Shown one piece after another: positions 1 to 12,429 of a stretch of DNA of 64,000 nt. Made by a program: the position numbers and the translations under genes. Where the stretch lies: assembly GCA_028278505.1 (NCBI GenBank), contig JANQEG010000062.1:1-64000 (forward strand), written 5' to 3'. Source of the stretch: Rhodobiaceae bacterium. GTDB taxonomy: Bacteria; Pseudomonadota; Alphaproteobacteria; Rhizobiales; JAKPQE01. The notes under the pieces are model-generated. The model worked only from the letters and a program-made list of their open reading frames with translations. It was not told the DNA's origin and did not search any database. How positions within the stretch are numbered: the first letter of the stretch is position 1; each line of letters begins with the position of its first letter.

Positions 1-45
1 GGTCCACACTCTTTCCAGGGCATTCGGGCCTCCCCAAATGCCGAA

Positions 46-110
46 GGTGTAAACCATGTGTCCCGAATAAACTGTCAGCCATCTCTCAGGAAGGACATCT
101 CGCGGCTGTT
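46..110. mobile_element. Possible IS terminal-end remnant (IS481/IS21-like 'TGTAAACCATGT..CCG...CTGTCAGCCATCTCTC' layout), window-edge fragment
   Basis: gtgtaaaccatgtgtcccgaataaactgtcagccatctctcagg resembles recurrent terminal motifs of IS481/IS21-type elements as recalled; no transposase ORF in window. Confidence 0.3.
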
Positions 111-354
111 CCTCGCTTCGCTCGGGCCTGCGATGGCGCGCCCTGACCGGGCGGCGCGCGGTCGCGCTTGCGAACCCTGCGGGTTCGAGGTTTCTCTCTC
201 AAGGCGCGCCACTTTTTCGCGGGTCCGTTCCGGAGACATGGGTAACACCCTCGTGCCGGCCGCCGCCCGCTCCCTTAACAATCTATGAACCTTGTTGGCC
301 GAGGCTCATCGGCACGGGCGCCGGCGCGCAGTGCCGTCCGGCGCAATTCCATAA

Positions 355-1206
355 ATGAGCCCCTCCATGACCGCTCCCGACGAATTCGACGACCGCACGT
401 TCGCTTCTGCAAAAGAGGATCTGGAGCGCTGGGAGCGGGCGCCGGAGACCCCGCAGACCCTTTCGCCGGCCTACCGGCTCGCTTTCGACGACCGCGATCT
501 GCTGCTTCGCGACGAACTGCGCGGCGTCCGCCTGCAGCTCGAAATGACAAAACCCGAACTGGTGCTCGGCGAGCGTCAGATTCACTCGACCGTCGTCATC
601 TTCGGGGGCTCGCGCATCCCCGAGCCCGGGGTCACGCCGAAAGACGTCTCGGCGGCGGTCGCAAAGCGGCTGGTCGCCAAGGCAAAACACTACGACGAGG
701 CACGGAAATTCGCGCGCCTCGCCTCGACCGAGGCGATGAAGCAATACGGCCACGAATTCGTCGTCGTCTCCGGCGGCGGACCCGGCATCATGGAGGCGGC
801 CAATCGCGGCGCCCACGACGTCGGCGCGCCCTCGATCGGGCTCAATATCGTGCTGCCGCACGAGCAGGGGCCCAACGCCTACATCACCCCGGAACTCTGT
901 TTCCAGTTCCACTATTTCGCCATCCGCAAGATGCATTTTCTGATGCGGGCGCGCGCGCTCGCCTTCTTCCCCGGCGGCTTCGGCACGCTCGACGAGCTTT
1001 TCGAAGTGCTGTGCCTGATCCAGACCGGCAAGATCGATCCGGTCCCGGTGCTGCTTTTCGGCAAGGCGTTCTGGGACCGGCTGATCGATTTCAACGTGCT
1101 GGTCGAGGAAGGCACGATCTCGCCGGAGGATTTGGAGCTCTTGACGTTCGTCGAGACCGCGGAAGACGGCTGGGCGGAAATTGTCCGGGCCTATCGGGAT
1201 CGGTGA
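355..1206 (+). CDS. LOG family / TIGR00730-type Rossmann-fold protein (lysine-decarboxylase-like)
   Basis: 283 aa; GGSRIPEPG, VVSGGGPGIMEAANRGA, FPGGFGTLDELFE motifs (PGGxGTxxE). Confidence 0.88.
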   Translation: MSPSMTAPDEFDDRTFASAKEDLERWERAPETPQTLSPAYRLAFDDRDLLLRDELRGVRLQLEMTKPELVLGERQIHSTVVIFGGSRIPEPGVTPKDVSAAVAKRLVAKAKHYDEARKFARLASTEAMKQYGHEFVVVSGGGPGIMEAANRGAHDVGAPSIGLNIVLPHEQGPNAYITPELCFQFHYFAIRKMHFLMRARALAFFPGGFGTLDELFEVLCLIQTGKIDPVPVLLFGKAFWDRLIDFNVLVEEGTISPEDLELLTFVETAEDGWAEIVRAYRDR

Positions 1207-1313
1207 GACCGGCCGCAGCGTTTTCGGGATTTGAGCGATCGGATTATCAAATCACTGTTAGCCGCGCTCCTTGAACGACGTAAATTCCTCAGATCAAAGG
1301 GAAATTAGCATAC

Positions 1314-1405
1314 GTCATTGCGACCCCGGCGAAGGCCGGGGGAAGCAATCCAAAGCGGCTTGCTCTGATCTGATTGCCGCGTCGCCTTCGGCTCCTCGCA
1401 ATGAC
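1314..1405. repeat. Palindromic intergenic repeat family A (GTCATTGCGA...TCGCAATGAC ends, internal GCAATCC/GATTGC)
   Basis: Terminal 10-bp inverted repeat GTCATTGCGA (1314-1323)/TCGCAATGAC (1396-1405); similar copies at 3188, 16724, 20872. Confidence 0.8.
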
Positions 1406-1480
1406 GACGGTCACTGATACCGACTATTAAAGCGGTGGGTCAGTAATTACTGCATTTGGTATCAGACGGACGCACTCGAC

Positions 1481-2173
1481 CTACCGCCGCGCGACTTTCT
1501 CCAAAAATCTCGCCAGATCGTCGGTGACGTATTCAACATGGAGGTCGGCGTCGCCGGCGAGCTCCCAGTCCTCGCGGAACACTTCGCGGGTGCCGCGCGG
1601 CACCACGAGCACGGTGCGCATGCCAAGCTCATGCGGAACCTCAAGATTGCGCGGCAAATCCTCGAACATCGCCGATTTGGCCGGATCGATACCGAAACGG
1701 TCGATGAATTTGCGATAGGTCGCATTGAACGGCTTCGGCAGGTGCTCGGCCGCGACGATGTCGAAGATGTCATCGAAATGATCGACGATACCGAGCCGCC
1801 GGGCGACCGCTTCGGCGTGGCTGACCGAGCCGTTGGTGAAAATGTATTTTTCGCCGGGAAGCGCCGATATTGCCGTGCCGAGCGCCGGGTCCGGCTGCAC
1901 CGGCGAATGATCGATGTCGTGGACATATTCCAGGAACGCGTCCGGCGAAATCTCGTGCTCGATCATCAGCCCGCGCAGCGTCGTGCCGTAGCGCCGGTAA
2001 TAGTCCTTCTGGATGCGGTGCGCCTCGTCGGGCTGAACGTCGAGCAGCCGCCCGACATAGGCGCGCATGCGTTCGTCGACCTGTTTGAAGAGATTGACGT
2101 GCTCGGGATAGAGCGTGTTGTCGAGATCGAAGATCCAGGCGCTGACCTCAGCGAAACCGGCCGCTGCGCTCAT
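1481..2173 (-). CDS. Pyrimidine 5'-nucleotidase, HAD superfamily
   Basis: 230 aa; WIFDLDNTLYPEHVNLF motif, KYIFTNGS, MFEDLPRNLEVPHELGM. Confidence 0.88.
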   Translation of the reverse strand: MSAAAGFAEVSAWIFDLDNTLYPEHVNLFKQVDERMRAYVGRLLDVQPDEAHRIQKDYYRRYGTTLRGLMIEHEISPDAFLEYVHDIDHSPVQPDPALGTAISALPGEKYIFTNGSVSHAEAVARRLGIVDHFDDIFDIVAAEHLPKPFNATYRKFIDRFGIDPAKSAMFEDLPRNLEVPHELGMRTVLVVPRGTREVFREDWELAGDADLHVEYVTDDLARFLEKVARR

Positions 2174-2180
2174 CGCCGCC

Positions 2181-3086
2181 TCAATGGGTGATCAGCGTGC
2201 CGGCGCCGTGCTCGGTATAGAGCTCGAGCAGCACGGCGTGGGGAATGCGGCCGTCGATGATGACGACGCCCTCGACCCCCTGGCGCAGCGCCGCAATGCA
2301 GGTTTCGACCTTCGGGATCATGCCGCCGGAAATCGTGCCGTTGTCGATCAGCGCCTTGGCCTCCTTGATCTTCAATTGCCGGATCAGTTCGCCGTTTTTA
2401 TCGAGTACACCGTGGACGTCGGTGAGAAACAGCAGGCGCCTGGCGCCGAGCGCCCCGGCGATCGCTCCGGCGAACGTGTCGGCATTGACGTTATATGTAT
2501 TGCCCTCGGCGTCCGGCGCCACCGGCGCGATCACCGGCAGCAGATCGGAATGGGCGACAAGGTCGAGCACGGTGCGGTTGACATAGTCGGGCTCGCCGAC
2601 GAAGCCGAGGTCGACGACCTTCTCGATGTTGGAATCCGGATCGACCACGGTCCGGGTCAGTTTCTTCACCCGCACCATGTTGCCGTCCTTGCCGCAAAGC
2701 CCCATGGCGCGGCCGCCCTCATTGTTGATGGCGGTGACGATCTGCTTGTTGATGAGGCCGGCGAGCACCATTTCGACGATCTCCACGGTCGCCTTGTCGG
2801 TCACCCGCAGGCCGTTGCGGAACTCGCTTTCGATCCCGAGCCGGCCGAGCATCGATCCGATCTGCGGCCCGCCGCCATGGATGACGACGGGATTGACGCC
2901 GGACTGCTTCAACAGCGTGATGTCGCGGGCGAAGGATTTGTAAAGACCGTCATCGACCATGGCGTTGCCGCCGAATTTGACGACCACGGTCTGGCTGTCA
3001 TAGCGCTGCATATAGGGCAGCGCCTTGGCCAGGATTCGCGCCTCGGCGATATAGTCGTCCGGTGCTTCGGTGCCGTTTTCGGCCAT
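2181..3086 (-). CDS. argB: Acetylglutamate kinase
   Basis: 301 aa; [62 protein letters not shown]. Confidence 0.96.
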   Translation of the reverse strand: MAENGTEAPDDYIAEARILAKALPYMQRYDSQTVVVKFGGNAMVDDGLYKSFARDITLLKQSGVNPVVIHGGGPQIGSMLGRLGIESEFRNGLRVTDKATVEIVEMVLAGLINKQIVTAINNEGGRAMGLCGKDGNMVRVKKLTRTVVDPDSNIEKVVDLGFVGEPDYVNRTVLDLVAHSDLLPVIAPVAPDAEGNTYNVNADTFAGAIAGALGARRLLFLTDVHGVLDKNGELIRQLKIKEAKALIDNGTISGGMIPKVETCIAALRQGVEGVVIIDGRIPHAVLLELYTEHGAGTLITH

Positions 3087-3187
3087 GGGTGACGCCCTGT
3101 GTGGTGATCCCGGTCGGGATCGGTCGCGCCTGCTATAGCCGGTTTCCGGAAGACGGACAATTCGCCGGCGGCGGGGCCCTTATCGTC

Positions 3188-3278
3188 GTCATTGCGAGGA
3201 GCGAAGCGACGACGCAATCCAGAGAGCGGCAAGCTCAGTATTGGATTGCCGCGCGGGCTTAAGCCCGCTCGCAATGAC
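3188..3278. repeat. Palindromic intergenic repeat family A
   Basis: GTCATTGCGA...TCGCAATGAC ends with internal GCAATCC...GGATTGC and hairpin GCGGGCTTAAGCCCGC. Confidence 0.85.
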
Positions 3279-3336
3279 GATGCCGATGTCATCGGCCTTC
3301 AAAGCCGCCGCTTGGCAAAAAACCGCACCCCGCGCC

Positions 3337-4986
3337 CTACCCGACCGTCACCAGGCTCGGCGTATAGTCGTCGGGCGGCACGAAGCCGAGCAGCGTCAGG
3401 CAGGTTGCCGCCAGATTGGCGATCCCGGGATCTTCGACGCCGGCCAGGCGGGCATTGGACGTGTTGGCCGGATCGTAGACGATCGCCGGCACCGGATTGA
3501 GCGAATGGGCGGTCTTGGGCAGATAATTGCCGTTGCCGTCCCGTTTCAGTTCGCCGGTCTTCTTGTCGACCTCATACATGTCGTCGGAATTGCCGTGGTC
3601 GGCCGAAATGACGACGATGCCGCCGGCCTTTTTCACCGCCTCCACGATCCGTCCGACGCCCTCATCCACCGCCTCGATCGCCAGCTTCACGGCATCGGTC
3701 ACGCCGGTGTGGCCGACCATGTCGCCGTTCGGGTAGTTCAGCCGGATGAATTCGTGCTCGCCGCGCTCAATCGCCTCGACCACCGCGTCGGTGATCTCGT
3801 CGGCCTTCATGCGCGGCGCCTCCTCGAACGGGCAGATGTCGGACGGGATCTCGGCCCAGGTCTCGGTCGCGAACTTGCCGGAATTGTTGCCGTTGAAGAA
3901 ATAGGTGACGTGGCCGAATTTCTGGGTCTCGGAAATGGCGAACTGTTCTACGCCGGCCTTCGACAGATATTCGCTCATGGTGCGATCGATTGCCGGCGGA
4001 GAAACCAGATATTTTTCAGGCACTTGGAGATCGCCGTCATACTGCATCATGCCGGCATAGAAGACATCCGGTCTCGGCCCGCGATCGAATTTGGCGAGCT
4101 CCTCGGCCTCGAACGCCTTGGTGATTTCCAGGGCGCGGTCGCCGCGGAAGTTGAAGAAGACGACGCTGTCGCCGTCGACAATTGGACCTATTGGGGCGCC
4201 GCCGCGTTCGATAACGAAAGCGGGCAGGTTCTGGTCGAGAATCCCCGGATTCTCGTCGCGGAACGTCGCGATCGCCTGGCGCATGGTCGCAAAGCGCCGG
4301 CCCTCGCCAAGGACATGGGTCTGCCAGCCGCGTTCGACCATGGCCCAGTCGGCATTGTAGCGGTCCATGGTGATGTGCATGCGCCCGCCGCCCGAGGCGA
4401 CGCAATAGTCGACCGAGCCATCCGCGTTGATGCCGTCGAGAAATTTTTCGAAGCGATCCACATAGTCGAGCGCGGAGGTCGGCGGCACGTCGCGGCCGTC
4501 GATAAGGGGATGGATGCGGACCCTGGCGACGCCCTCCGATTTTGCACGCGCCAGCATCGCCTCCAGATGATTGAGGTTGGAGTGGACGTTGCCGTCAGAA
4601 AAGAGGCCGATGAAATGCAGGCACGACTGGTTGTTTTGGACATTCGCCACCAGCTCTTTCCACACCGCGCCTTCGAACATGGAACCGGAGGCGATCGCAC
4701 CGTCGATTAGCGTCGCCCCTTGTGCGAACACCCGCCCGCAGCCGATGGCGTTGTGGCCGACCTCGGAGTTGCCCATGTCGGAATCGTCGGGCAGCCCGAC
4801 CGCTTTGCCGTGGGCCTTGATCTCGGTGTAGACGGCATTGGCGCGCAGCCAGTCCAGATTGGGCGTATCGGCGATCCTGACGAAATCGCTTTCGGGATAT
4901 TTGCCGATGCCGACGCCGTCCATGATCACCAGCACCACCGGACCTTGCGGCCCCGTGAAGGCGGGATTTTTTTCAAGCTCGTCCAA
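3337..4986 (-). CDS. gpmI: 2,3-bisphosphoglycerate-independent phosphoglycerate mutase
   Basis: 549 aa; VVLVIMDGVGIGKYPESDF, SDMGNSEVGHNAIGCGRV, ISADHGNSDDMYE. Confidence 0.93.
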   Translation of the reverse strand: MDELEKNPAFTGPQGPVVLVIMDGVGIGKYPESDFVRIADTPNLDWLRANAVYTEIKAHGKAVGLPDDSDMGNSEVGHNAIGCGRVFAQGATLIDGAIASGSMFEGAVWKELVANVQNNQSCLHFIGLFSDGNVHSNLNHLEAMLARAKSEGVARVRIHPLIDGRDVPPTSALDYVDRFEKFLDGINADGSVDYCVASGGGRMHITMDRYNADWAMVERGWQTHVLGEGRRFATMRQAIATFRDENPGILDQNLPAFVIERGGAPIGPIVDGDSVVFFNFRGDRALEITKAFEAEELAKFDRGPRPDVFYAGMMQYDGDLQVPEKYLVSPPAIDRTMSEYLSKAGVEQFAISETQKFGHVTYFFNGNNSGKFATETWAEIPSDICPFEEAPRMKADEITDAVVEAIERGEHEFIRLNYPNGDMVGHTGVTDAVKLAIEAVDEGVGRIVEAVKKAGGIVVISADHGNSDDMYEVDKKTGELKRDGNGNYLPKTAHSLNPVPAIVYDPANTSNARLAGVEDPGIANLAATCLTLLGFVPPDDYTPSLVTVG

Positions 4987-5110
4987 AGCGGTTCATCGCT
5001 CCCGGTCGTAAAAAGAGGGCTCGAAACAAGGCCGATCGATCATATCACCCGGCAGGGCTCAGACGGCTGCTGAAATATGCGTCAATGATCGTCGAACAAG
5101 CGCCATCGGC

Positions 5111-5926
5111 TCATGCCTCGGTCAGGCCGAGCACGTCGGCCATCCCATAAAGGCCGGGCCTGCGGCCGCGCGCCCAAAGCGCGGCTTTCACCGCGCCGCG
5201 CGCAAAAATCGAACGGTCCTGGGCCTTGTGGGTCAGCTCGATGCGCTCGCCCTCGCCGGCAAAGACCACGCTGTGCTCGCCGACGACCGAACCGCCGCGC
5301 AGCGTCGCAAAGCCGATATCGCCGACCGGCCGCGCGCCGGTATGGCCGACGCGGCTCATTATCGCGCGATCATTAAGCGCGATGTCGCGGGCTTCCGCTG
5401 CTGCTTGGCCGAGCAAGAGTGCCGTTCCCGATGGCGCGTCGACCTTGTGGCGGTGATGCATTTCGACGATTTCGATGTCGAAATCCTCCGCCAGCGCCCG
5501 CGCCGCCTGGCCGACGAGCGCTGCAAGCAGATTGACGCCGAGGCTCATATTGCCGGACTTGATCACCGGCGAATGGCGGCCGCAGGCGCCGATCTTCTCC
5601 TCGTCCTCGGCGCTGAAGCCGGTGGTGCCGATCACATGCACGATGCGCGCCTGGGCGGCGAGTTCGGCAAAGCGCAGGGTCGCCGCCGGGGTGGTGAAGT
5701 TCAAAACGCCGTCGGCGGCGGCAAAAAGCGGCAGCGGATCAGAGGTCACCTCGATGCCGAGCGGGTTGAGCCCGGCGGCAAGGCCGATATCGATGCCGAG
5801 CTCGGGCGCGTCGTCACGTTCGACCGCGCCGACCAGCGTCACCCCCGGCATTTCGGCAACGCTGCGTACCAGCGCCAGGCCCATGCGCCCGAGCGCGCCG
5901 ACCACGACAAGCCGCATGTCCGACAT
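5111..5926 (-). CDS. dapB: 4-hydroxy-tetrahydrodipicolinate reductase
   Basis: 271 aa; [62 protein letters not shown]. Confidence 0.95.
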   Translation of the reverse strand: MSDMRLVVVGALGRMGLALVRSVAEMPGVTLVGAVERDDAPELGIDIGLAAGLNPLGIEVTSDPLPLFAAADGVLNFTTPAATLRFAELAAQARIVHVIGTTGFSAEDEEKIGACGRHSPVIKSGNMSLGVNLLAALVGQAARALAEDFDIEIVEMHHRHKVDAPSGTALLLGQAAAEARDIALNDRAIMSRVGHTGARPVGDIGFATLRGGSVVGEHSVVFAGEGERIELTHKAQDRSIFARGAVKAALWARGRRPGLYGMADVLGLTEA

Positions 5927-6099
5927 GAGGAATCCCCTCTAAAGGAGTTTTCGGGAATATGCTCTACCGCCGCCTTGCGATATAGCAGCCGAACGGGGCG
6001 CTGAAAAGAAAATGCCCACACACCACGACGCTTCTGGGACCATGGTGATTACCGCTTGATTTGCGGCCAAACACAGAGTGCGCCGGCAACCGCCCCGCC

Positions 6100-6212
6100 C
6101 CCTCACCCGGCCCTTCGGGCCGACCTCTCCCCAGAGGGGAGAGGTGATGTTCTTCAATGCGTTGCAGCTATCGTGCCCTCTCCCCGGCGGGGAGAGGGAC
6201 AGGGTGAGGGGT
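6100..6212. repeat. Intergenic inverted-repeat element (CCCTCACCC...GGGTGAGGG, with CCTCTCCCC/GGGGAGAGG stems)
   Basis: ccctcacccggcccttcgggccgacctctccccagaggggagaggtg ... tgccctctccccggcggggagagggacagggtgagggg; arms complementary. Confidence 0.75.
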
Positions 6213-6304
6213 TGAGATCGCCGTCTTGATCGGAACGTCCGATATGGTGATGACGCCTGTGTCGGGTGGTGTGGAAAATGCCACCCGAGCACCGGCCGCA
6301 CGCG

Positions 6305-7024
6305 TCAGCGCCGCGAGACTGCTTCAGCGATCTCCGCGATAATCGCTTCGGCCGCCGCTTTCGGATCGGCGGCAGCAACAACCGGCCGGCCGACGACGAG
6401 ATGGTCGGCGCCGGCGGCAATCGCGTCTGCCGGGGTGGCGACACGCTTCTGGTCGCCACTCGCCCCGCCGGCCGGGCGTACGCCGGGGGTGACGAGAATG
6501 AGGTCGTTGCCGACATTGTCGCGTACGGCGCCGACTTCGATCGGCGAGCAGACCAGACCGTCCATGCCGATCTCGGCCGCCTGCGCCGCGCGCTTCGCGA
6601 CGAGCGCCTCGACGCCGAGGCCATAGCCCGCGGCCTCAAGATCGGCCTCGTCATAGGAAGTCAGCACGGTGACGCCGAGCAGTTTCAGCGCCGCATCGCC
6701 GCGGCCCTCGACCGCCGCCTTCATGGTCTGCGGATAGGCGTGCACGGTGACGAAGGTCACGCCCAGTTCGGCTATGTTGGTGATGGCGTGGGCGACCGTA
6801 TTGCCGATGTCGTGCAGCTTGACGTCGAGAAAGACCTTCTTGCCCGCCCCGACAAGGCGCCCGGCGAGCGCAAGGCCGCCGGAAAAGACGAGCTGGTAGC
6901 CGATCTTGTAAAAGCTCGCCGCATCGCCGAGCGTGGCCACGAGGCGATCGGCATCGGCGACGCTCGGCACGTCGAGCGCCACGATCAGCCGGTCGCGAAG
7001 GGTTTCGAGATCGTCGGTCATCAC
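6305..7024 (-). CDS. pyrF: Orotidine 5'-phosphate decarboxylase
   Basis: 239 aa; [45 protein letters not shown]. Confidence 0.94.
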   Translation of the reverse strand: MMTDDLETLRDRLIVALDVPSVADADRLVATLGDAASFYKIGYQLVFSGGLALAGRLVGAGKKVFLDVKLHDIGNTVAHAITNIAELGVTFVTVHAYPQTMKAAVEGRGDAALKLLGVTVLTSYDEADLEAAGYGLGVEALVAKRAAQAAEIGMDGLVCSPIEVGAVRDNVGNDLILVTPGVRPAGGASGDQKRVATPADAIAAGADHLVVGRPVVAAADPKAAAEAIIAEIAEAVSRR

Positions 7025-7608
7025 CGGCTCCGATCGGCGAAATTCTCCACCGCCTCGACCAGTCGCCCGGCGATGCTACGCATCAGCCCGCGCAGCCGCA
7101 CATCGGCAAGTTCGCCGTGATCGTCGAAGGCTTTTGCCGCGTGCGGTACCGAGATCTGTTCCGCCAGCACCAGCGCGCCGAGGCCGACAGCGAGCACCTG
7201 GCGCAGGGCGATCAGCCCGCGCATGCCGCCGTACCGGCCGGGCGAGGCCGATCCGATCGCAAACACCGGCCGCTTGAACACCGCCGCCGACGGTTCATCG
7301 CCGAGCCTGGCGCGGGAAATCCAGTCGAGCGCGTTCTTCAGCAGCGGCGTGATCGAGGCGTTATATTCCGGGCTGGCGATGAAGACGCCGTCATGGGCGG
7401 CGATGAGACGGGCCAGCAGAAGCGCGTTTTCCGGCACGCCGCGCTCGGCCTCCAGATCGGCATCGTAGATCGGCAGCGGAGTGTCGACGAGCGATATCCG
7501 CTTCACCGCGGCCCCGGCAACGGCGAACTCTTTTGCTGCGACCGCCGCAAGGCGGCTGTTATAGGAGCCGCTGCGATTGGAGCCGGCAAGGACGAGTATC
7601 GGTCGCAT
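7021..7608 (-). CDS. NADPH-dependent FMN reductase family protein
   Basis: 195 aa; [36 protein letters not shown]; stop overlaps pyrF start. Confidence 0.88.
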   Translation of the reverse strand: MRPILVLAGSNRSGSYNSRLAAVAAKEFAVAGAAVKRISLVDTPLPIYDADLEAERGVPENALLLARLIAAHDGVFIASPEYNASITPLLKNALDWISRARLGDEPSAAVFKRPVFAIGSASPGRYGGMRGLIALRQVLAVGLGALVLAEQISVPHAAKAFDDHGELADVRLRGLMRSIAGRLVEAVENFADRSR

Positions 7609-7651
7609 TCGGGGCCTTGTGAGCGTCGCCGGCCGGTCATCGGCCTTTGAG

Positions 7652-8776
7652 CTATGCCCGGCGATAACACCATACCCGGGCCGGTGGCAAGTTGCGCCAC
7701 ACCCGCTTGCTGCCGGTCACCGACCAGCGGCCGCGCCGGCCGGGGACCGGCGGCGTCAGCGCGTAGCAGAACTGGATGAAGGGCGCGCCGTCGGGCATCA
7801 GATCGAGGCTCTGGTCGATCAGCGCGGTGCGCTGCGGCATCGGCTGCGTCAACAGCGGCAGGCTCGAGACGACCGAGGCAACCGGCTCATCGACGCCGTT
7901 GCCGCGCAGCGTCCGCTGCAAATCGTAGGCATCGCCCTCGATCACCGTGATGCCGGGAAACCGCGTCTGCAGCAGCGCGCAGAAGGCGCCGTCATACTCG
8001 ATGGCGACGATCCGCTCCGGCGCGATCCCGTGATCGATCAGCGCCGCGGTCACCGCGCCGGTTCCGGGACCGAGCTCGATAACGATGCCGGCCCGGTCGA
8101 TGTCGACGAATTCGGCCATGATCTGGCCGAGCACCGGGCTCGACGGGCTGACGGCGCCGACGGTCAGCGGATTGTCGGTCCAGCTTCGCAGGAACCGCAA
8201 TTCATCCTCAAACTGGCCGAGCAGCGTGTTCGGGATCTGCGCGATGCGACCGCCCCGGCGTTCCGGGTTTTCCCGAAGCAGGCGCCGGAACGCGTCGACT
8301 TCCTGATCGAAACGCGCGGTAAAGGCATCGACCTGCGCCGAAAAGGCATCGAGCCGGGTGGTGATCGCCTGCGGCAATTGCTGCGGGCGGCGGCCGTTCA
8401 CCAGCACCCAGCGGTCGACGAAATTGCGCTTGAGGCCGCGCATCTCGTCATGAATCCGCGCCGACAAGAGATCGGCGCGATCGCTCAGCTCGTCGATCTG
8501 TTCGAGGATCGACCGGCGCAGCCGTTTCGGATCGAGCGCGCGCCCCGCCCGTTTCCGCTCCGGGAATTCCGGCGGGCGGTCACCCGCGGTCAAGGCGTCG
8601 GGATGTGCGAACGCATCGGCGAGCGCCGCCATTTCGTCGACGAAACGCCCGAGCCGGCGGCGCAGCGTCCGCACATTGGCGCGCTCATTGGCCCGGCCGG
8701 TCTTGGATCCGCCGTTGGCCGGGCGGCCGGCATGGCGCCGCCGCCGCATTCGGTCGCGAATCTCCTCAATCACCAT
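7652..8776 (-). CDS. PmtA-like SAM-dependent phospholipid/rRNA-dimethylase-type methyltransferase with about 180-aa N-terminal helical extension
   Basis: C-terminal VIELGPGTGAVTAALIDHGI, VVSSLPLLTQP, PFIQFCYALTPPVP; N-terminal residues charged/heptad-like without recognised family. Confidence 0.7.
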   Translation of the reverse strand: MVIEEIRDRMRRRRHAGRPANGGSKTGRANERANVRTLRRRLGRFVDEMAALADAFAHPDALTAGDRPPEFPERKRAGRALDPKRLRRSILEQIDELSDRADLLSARIHDEMRGLKRNFVDRWVLVNGRRPQQLPQAITTRLDAFSAQVDAFTARFDQEVDAFRRLLRENPERRGGRIAQIPNTLLGQFEDELRFLRSWTDNPLTVGAVSPSSPVLGQIMAEFVDIDRAGIVIELGPGTGAVTAALIDHGIAPERIVAIEYDGAFCALLQTRFPGITVIEGDAYDLQRTLRGNGVDEPVASVVSSLPLLTQPMPQRTALIDQSLDLMPDGAPFIQFCYALTPPVPGRRGRWSVTGSKRVWRNLPPARVWCYRRA

Positions 8777-8876
8777 GAAATTCCCCTGGTCGCGAATCCG
8801 CCCGTCTGCCTGGTCGTTCTTGTCCGCCGATCATGTCCCGGATATCGGGCGGGAATAAGCCGGCGCCGCTTCGCAG

Positions 8877-10022
8877 TCATCCCGAATCCCCGAACCCGTC
8901 AAAAAAATCCTTAACACGGGCAAAAAAACCGGTCGATTCGGGATGGGTCTTCTCCGAGGAGACCTTTTCGAACTCCTCCAGCAGTTCGCGCTGTCGGCGC
9001 GACAGGCTGCGCGGCGTCTCGACCACGACCTGGATGTACATGTCGCCATATTGATGGGTGCGCAGGATCGGCATGCCCTTGCCGCGCAGGCGGAACTGCT
9101 TGCCGGTCTGGGTCCCTTCCGGCACCTTGACCCGGGTCTTGCCGTCGTCGAGCGTCGGCACTTCGATCTCGCCGCCGAGCGCCGCCTTGGTCATCGACAG
9201 CGGCACCCGGCAGAAGATGTCGGCGCCGTCGCGCTGGAAGAATTCGTGCGGCTTGATCGCCAGAAAGATATAGAGGTCGCCGGCCGGCGCCCCCTGCATG
9301 CCCGCCTCGCCCTCGCCGGCGAGCCGGATGCGGGTCGCGTCCTCGACGCCGGCGGGGATGTTCACCGACAGGGTGCGCTCCTGGGTGACGCGGCCGCTGC
9401 CGTGGCATTTCTCGCACGGGGTCTCGATCGTCTCGCCGCGGCCGCCGCAGCTCGGACAGGTCCGCTCAATGGTGAAAAAGCCCTGGCTCGCCCGCACCTT
9501 GCCGGCGCCACCGCAGCCCTTGCAGACAGTCGGCGAGGTCCCGGCCCGGGCCCCCGAACCCGAGCACGACTCGCAGATCACCGAGGTCGGCACCCGGATC
9601 TGCGCGGTCTTGCCGTAATAGGCATCGGCCAGCGCAATTTCCATGTTGTAGCGCAGATCGGCGCCGCGCTGGCGTCCGCCGCGCCGTCCGCGCCGCCCGC
9701 CCATGAAATCGCCGAACAGATCGTCGAACATGTCGGACATGGACGAGGCGAAATCGGGCCGGAACCCGCCGCCGCCGAAGCCGCCGCTCTGGTCGAACGC
9801 GGCATGGCCGAAATGATTGTAGGCGGCGCGCTTTTCGGGGTCCTTCAGCGCGTCATAGGCCTCGTTGATTTCCTTGAATTTGTGCTCGGCCTGGGTATCG
9901 CCCGGATTGCGGTCCGGGTGGTATTTCATGGCGAGTTTGCGAAAGGCGCTCTTGATGTCGGTATCGGCGGCGTCGCGCGAGACGCCGAGGACTTCGTAAT
10001 AGTCGCGCTTGGCCATGTTCAC
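8877..10022 (-). CDS. dnaJ: Chaperone DnaJ
   Basis: 381 aa; [23 protein letters not shown], four CxxCxGxG zinc repeats, C-terminal substrate-binding domain. Confidence 0.97.
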   Translation of the reverse strand: MNMAKRDYYEVLGVSRDAADTDIKSAFRKLAMKYHPDRNPGDTQAEHKFKEINEAYDALKDPEKRAAYNHFGHAAFDQSGGFGGGGFRPDFASSMSDMFDDLFGDFMGGRRGRRGGRQRGADLRYNMEIALADAYYGKTAQIRVPTSVICESCSGSGARAGTSPTVCKGCGGAGKVRASQGFFTIERTCPSCGGRGETIETPCEKCHGSGRVTQERTLSVNIPAGVEDATRIRLAGEGEAGMQGAPAGDLYIFLAIKPHEFFQRDGADIFCRVPLSMTKAALGGEIEVPTLDDGKTRVKVPEGTQTGKQFRLRGKGMPILRTHQYGDMYIQVVVETPRSLSRRQRELLEEFEKVSSEKTHPESTGFFARVKDFFDGFGDSG

Positions 10023-10201
10023 TCACCCCGCCGCGACACCGCTGCCGCGGCAGGCTCTTGTCGATTGCGGCCGCTTCCGGCCTGCAGCGCGCCGACGATC
10101 CCATCACTGGCGATGAAACGCATGCCGCTGCTGCTCCCTGGGCGCCCCGAAAAACCGGACCCCGGCGGCCGGCCGGGGTCCTTACAAAGCTTTCATAACG
10201 A

Positions 10202-12118
<1,917 letters not shown>

Positions 12119-12253
12119 TAAACTTCTCCTCGACTGGCAGGCCGTCCGGACCCTTGGCAAAAGGCGTCTCGGAAGTACCGGGCAAAGCCGGCCGGCCCCC
12201 TCATGCATGGACTGACCGGCGCGCACGCGGCGCACCGATCGAGATTCCGGACG

Positions 12254-12282
12254 TATATAAGAAGGTCTTTTTTTCACCGCAA
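12254..12282 (-). promoter_or_regulatory. Candidate dnaK promoter: TTGCGG-N17-TATATA
   Basis: On minus strand ttgcgg(12282-12277)...tatata(12259-12254), spacer 17; about 135 nt upstream of dnaK ATG. Confidence 0.5.
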
Positions 12283-12429
12283 CCGGTTGGCGGCAGCGAA
12301 TCTCGTGGTTTTCAAAGAGAATTGCCTTTGCAAAAGGTGATAACCGGGATTTGTTTATGAAACTTTGGTGACGCCGCCGTCGAACCGCTATGGTCCGGCG
12401 CAAACACAACGGGCCAGGAGTGCAGGCAG

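Noticed and set aside
3241-4710. 489-aa plus-strand ORF opposite gpmI
   Set aside because: Antisense artefact; gpmI is well supported
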